From JBBIPZ01 sp037442505 [NCBI: Deltaproteobacteria bacterium] (GTDB taxonomy: Bacteria > CALINM01), in the NCBI GenBank assembly GCA_037442505.1, contig JBBIPZ010000018.1, positions 1-47,009 on the forward strand: DNA of 47,009 nt, written 5' to 3'. The translations under genes and the position numbers were made by a program. The notes under the pieces were generated by a model. That model searched no databases. It was not told the DNA's origin and saw nothing but the letters and a program-made list of their open reading frames with translations. Positions 45,510 to 47,009 of this stretch are shown here, one piece after another (positions within the stretch are counted from its first letter, which is position 1; every line of letters begins with the position of its first letter).

Positions 45510-46868
45510 ATGAGAAAGTTCAGGGTATTTTTAGCAGTTTTAGCAGTTCTTTTAGTGGCAGGTGTAGCATCAGCACAGACAACCTTAGACCTAAAAGGTA
45601 TTATAAGGGTGTATCCAGAAATGAACAACTATGGTTATAGTACAGTTGGCTACTCTGCAGATTCTAAATCTTCAGCCTTTGTTGACCAGAGGGCAAGACT
45701 ATTTTTCAATTTAAAAAGCGGTGATAATGTAGGCGGTACAGTGGCTTTAGAAATCGATTCAAGATGGGGTGATGCAATATATGATAACGGAAGAAACAAG
45801 GGTGCTGCTTTAGAAGCTGATACTATAAACGCCGAAACAAAAAATGCATATTTATGGTTTAAACCAAATAACGATCTTAAGTTAACATTAGGTATTCAGG
45901 GATATACAGACGATTTTAAAGGCGTTTTTCTTGGTGGTGCCGATGCAGCAGGTATCAGGGCAGACTATACTTTAAGCAAAGATAGCTCTCTCATGGTTGG
46001 TTGGTATCTCTTCTACCAGGATCCACTGGAGAAAGATGGTGCTTTATCTAAATATGGTAGAGGAGACACATGGGGTTCAGTATGGTTCTTGCCTATATCT
46101 TATAAGATGAGCCTTGGTAATGGAAAATTAGGTCTTGCTTATTACAGATTACAGGATGGTGGTGCTGGCACATCATCTACACCAGCCGGAAATAAATCTG
46201 TCAGAACGGCTTCATCCAACGGTGCTCAGATAAACTACCTTGGAGCAAATTATGCTGGCAAAGCTGGAGACCTTAGCTATTCTGCTTTCTTGGTTTACAA
46301 CTTTGGAACAATCGATAACTATAAATCTGGCAAAGATGCAGACATTAGTGCTTTTGTATTCAACGCAGACGCAGCCATGAAGCTTGGAAGTGGCAAAATA
46401 AAAGCAGCCCTTCTATATGCTTCTGGTGATAACTCCACCACAGATTATAATGGTTTTGTAACTGGCAACCAATATGCAGCGGGTGCTGACCTTCCGTTAA
46501 TGCAAAATGACCTTTATCTCATCTTAAGGACACTCGACGATATTTCACACTCTGTTGCTTTCGTTACAGACCTTAATAACGGTGGTTCAGGTGCAACAGT
46601 AGCTTATGTTACTTACGACCAGAACGTTTCTGACAAGCTAAATGTTCAGGCTGCCTTAGGATACGCAAAGGCAAACGAAGATACAGCAGGTTTAACACCT
46701 TCAATTACAGAAATAAATGCACAGGCTGCATACAAGTTTGACAAGGCACTCACAATCAAAGCTGCTGCAGCTTATGGTATCTTAAGCGATAAAAAGGATG
46801 AAAAGGATGGCACTCAAGACGCCGATAATCTTTACAGACTTATGATGAAGTTCCAGTACGCATTCTAA
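45510..46868 (+). CDS. Outer-membrane porin-like beta-barrel protein
   Basis: A 452-residue protein with a signal peptide ending in ASA/QT (about 23). The mature part shows alternating beta-strand segments with acidic and aromatic residues throughout (for example RARLFFNLKSG, NAYLWFKPNNDLKLTLGIQGY), many Gly/Ala/Ser turns and no internal cysteine. It ends in FQYAF; the C-terminal Phe is the recognition signal for outer-membrane barrel assembly. This is typical of a general diffusion porin, though I cannot name the family or substrate. A strong promoter, AGGAGGG ribosome binding site and terminator mark it as a highly expressed single-gene unit. Confidence 0.85.
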   Translation: MRKFRVFLAVLAVLLVAGVASAQTTLDLKGIIRVYPEMNNYGYSTVGYSADSKSSAFVDQRARLFFNLKSGDNVGGTVALEIDSRWGDAIYDNGRNKGAALEADTINAETKNAYLWFKPNNDLKLTLGIQGYTDDFKGVFLGGADAAGIRADYTLSKDSSLMVGWYLFYQDPLEKDGALSKYGRGDTWGSVWFLPISYKMSLGNGKLGLAYYRLQDGGAGTSSTPAGNKSVRTASSNGAQINYLGANYAGKAGDLSYSAFLVYNFGTIDNYKSGKDADISAFVFNADAAMKLGSGKIKAALLYASGDNSTTDYNGFVTGNQYAAGADLPLMQNDLYLILRTLDDISHSVAFVTDLNNGGSGATVAYVTYDQNVSDKLNVQAALGYAKANEDTAGLTPSITEINAQAAYKFDKALTIKAAAAYGILSDKKDEKDGTQDADNLYRLMMKFQYAF

Positions 46869-46908
46869 AATAGCTATCCGTATTTACTTTTAACAAGTAT
46901 AAACAAGT

Positions 46909-46935
46909 AAAAAGCCCCGTTCATCGGGGCTTTTT
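46909..46935 (+). terminator. Intrinsic terminator after the porin gene
   Basis: AAAAAGCCCCG (46909-46919), a five-base loop TTCAT, and CGGGGCTTTTT (46925-46935) form a perfect 11-bp stem with a GC-rich upper part and a T-run on the descending side. The A-run before the stem makes it able to act in both directions. Confidence 0.92.
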
Positions 46936-46950
46936 CTTCCCCCCTCCTTC

Positions 46951-46967
46951 ATAGGGGACAGGCACTT
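46951..46967. repeat. REP-like intergenic motif (GGGGACAGGCAC core)
   Basis: ATAGGGGACAGGCACTT lies just after the porin terminator. I recall a GGGGACAGGCAC core from dispersed REP-type elements in diverse bacteria, often linked to Y1/TnpA-REP transposases. No transposase is visible here, and only one copy lies in the window, so this is a weak call. Confidence 0.3.
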
Positions 46968-47009
46968 AATCCAAATTTATCTTGACATTTTCCCCACCAT
47001 CCCATACAA

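Overview
The window looks like the chromosome of an AT-rich, Gram-negative, probably anaerobic and respiratory bacterium. Evidence for this is lipoprotein maturation genes (lgt, lspA), an outer-membrane porin, a secretin, three multiheme c-type cytochromes, fdhD, a CoA-disulfide reductase and a corrinoid-type methyltransferase. The gene mix fits Deferribacterota (Deferribacter/Calditerrivibrio-like), with some resemblance to Geobacter-type Desulfobacterota. This placement is inference from gene content; no database was searched. I saw no phage, transposase, CRISPR array or rRNA gene.

Layout. (1) 1-507, minus strand: promoter, then tRNA-Thr(TGT), tRNA-Tyr, tRNA-Gly, tRNA-Thr(GGT) and the first codons of tuf. 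(2) 527-8280: dgt, a B12-binding radical SAM protein, a divergent AcsE-like methyltetrahydrofolate methyltransferase, an unknown protein, a CoA-disulfide reductase with rhodanese domain, then a REC-GGDEF diguanylate cyclase and a REC-HD-GYP phosphodiesterase. (3) 8408-18073: typA, a SprT-like metalloprotein, tRNA-Arg and tRNA-Pro, lgt-lspA-ileS-queC, and a histidine kinase/OmpR regulator pair. (4) 18136-29636, minus strand: tightly packed tyrA, aroF, hisC, pheA, dnaE, guaA, guaB and a secreted unknown protein. These supply Phe/Tyr, GMP and DNA polymerase III, apparently in one long transcript read from a promoter near 29655-29683. (5) 29773-43538, plus strand: a tightly coupled gene run encoding an NHL beta-propeller lipoprotein, three multiheme cytochromes with 16 apparent heme sites, a complete inner-membrane and outer-membrane pseudopilin/type II secretion machine (GspF, GspE, PilM-, PilN-, PilO- and PilP/GspC-like proteins, secretin, three pseudopilins) and a sigma-54-type response regulator. 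(6) 43657-46868: a secreted protein of unknown role, fdhD and a porin with a clear promoter and terminator.

The most interesting system is region 5. Cytochromes and a secretion/pseudopilus machine are joined by start/stop overlaps, which suggests that the machine exports or positions the cytochromes at the cell surface, or that both serve one extracellular electron transfer function. Two cytochromes carry unusual CX3CH heme motifs, the secretin is a TPR lipoprotein with an extra C-terminal beta-rich domain, and the GspE ATPase has MshEN-type motifs that could make it respond to c-di-GMP, which enzymes encoded earlier in the window probably make and degrade. A 10-bp GGCGCGCC-cored palindrome sits between the divergent promoters of regions 4 and 5.

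All six tRNA genes lack an encoded CCA end. Several genes start with TTG or GTG, and several predicted -10 boxes lie so close to the start codon that the mRNAs may be nearly leaderless. No stretch over 300 bases lacks a gene or tRNA.
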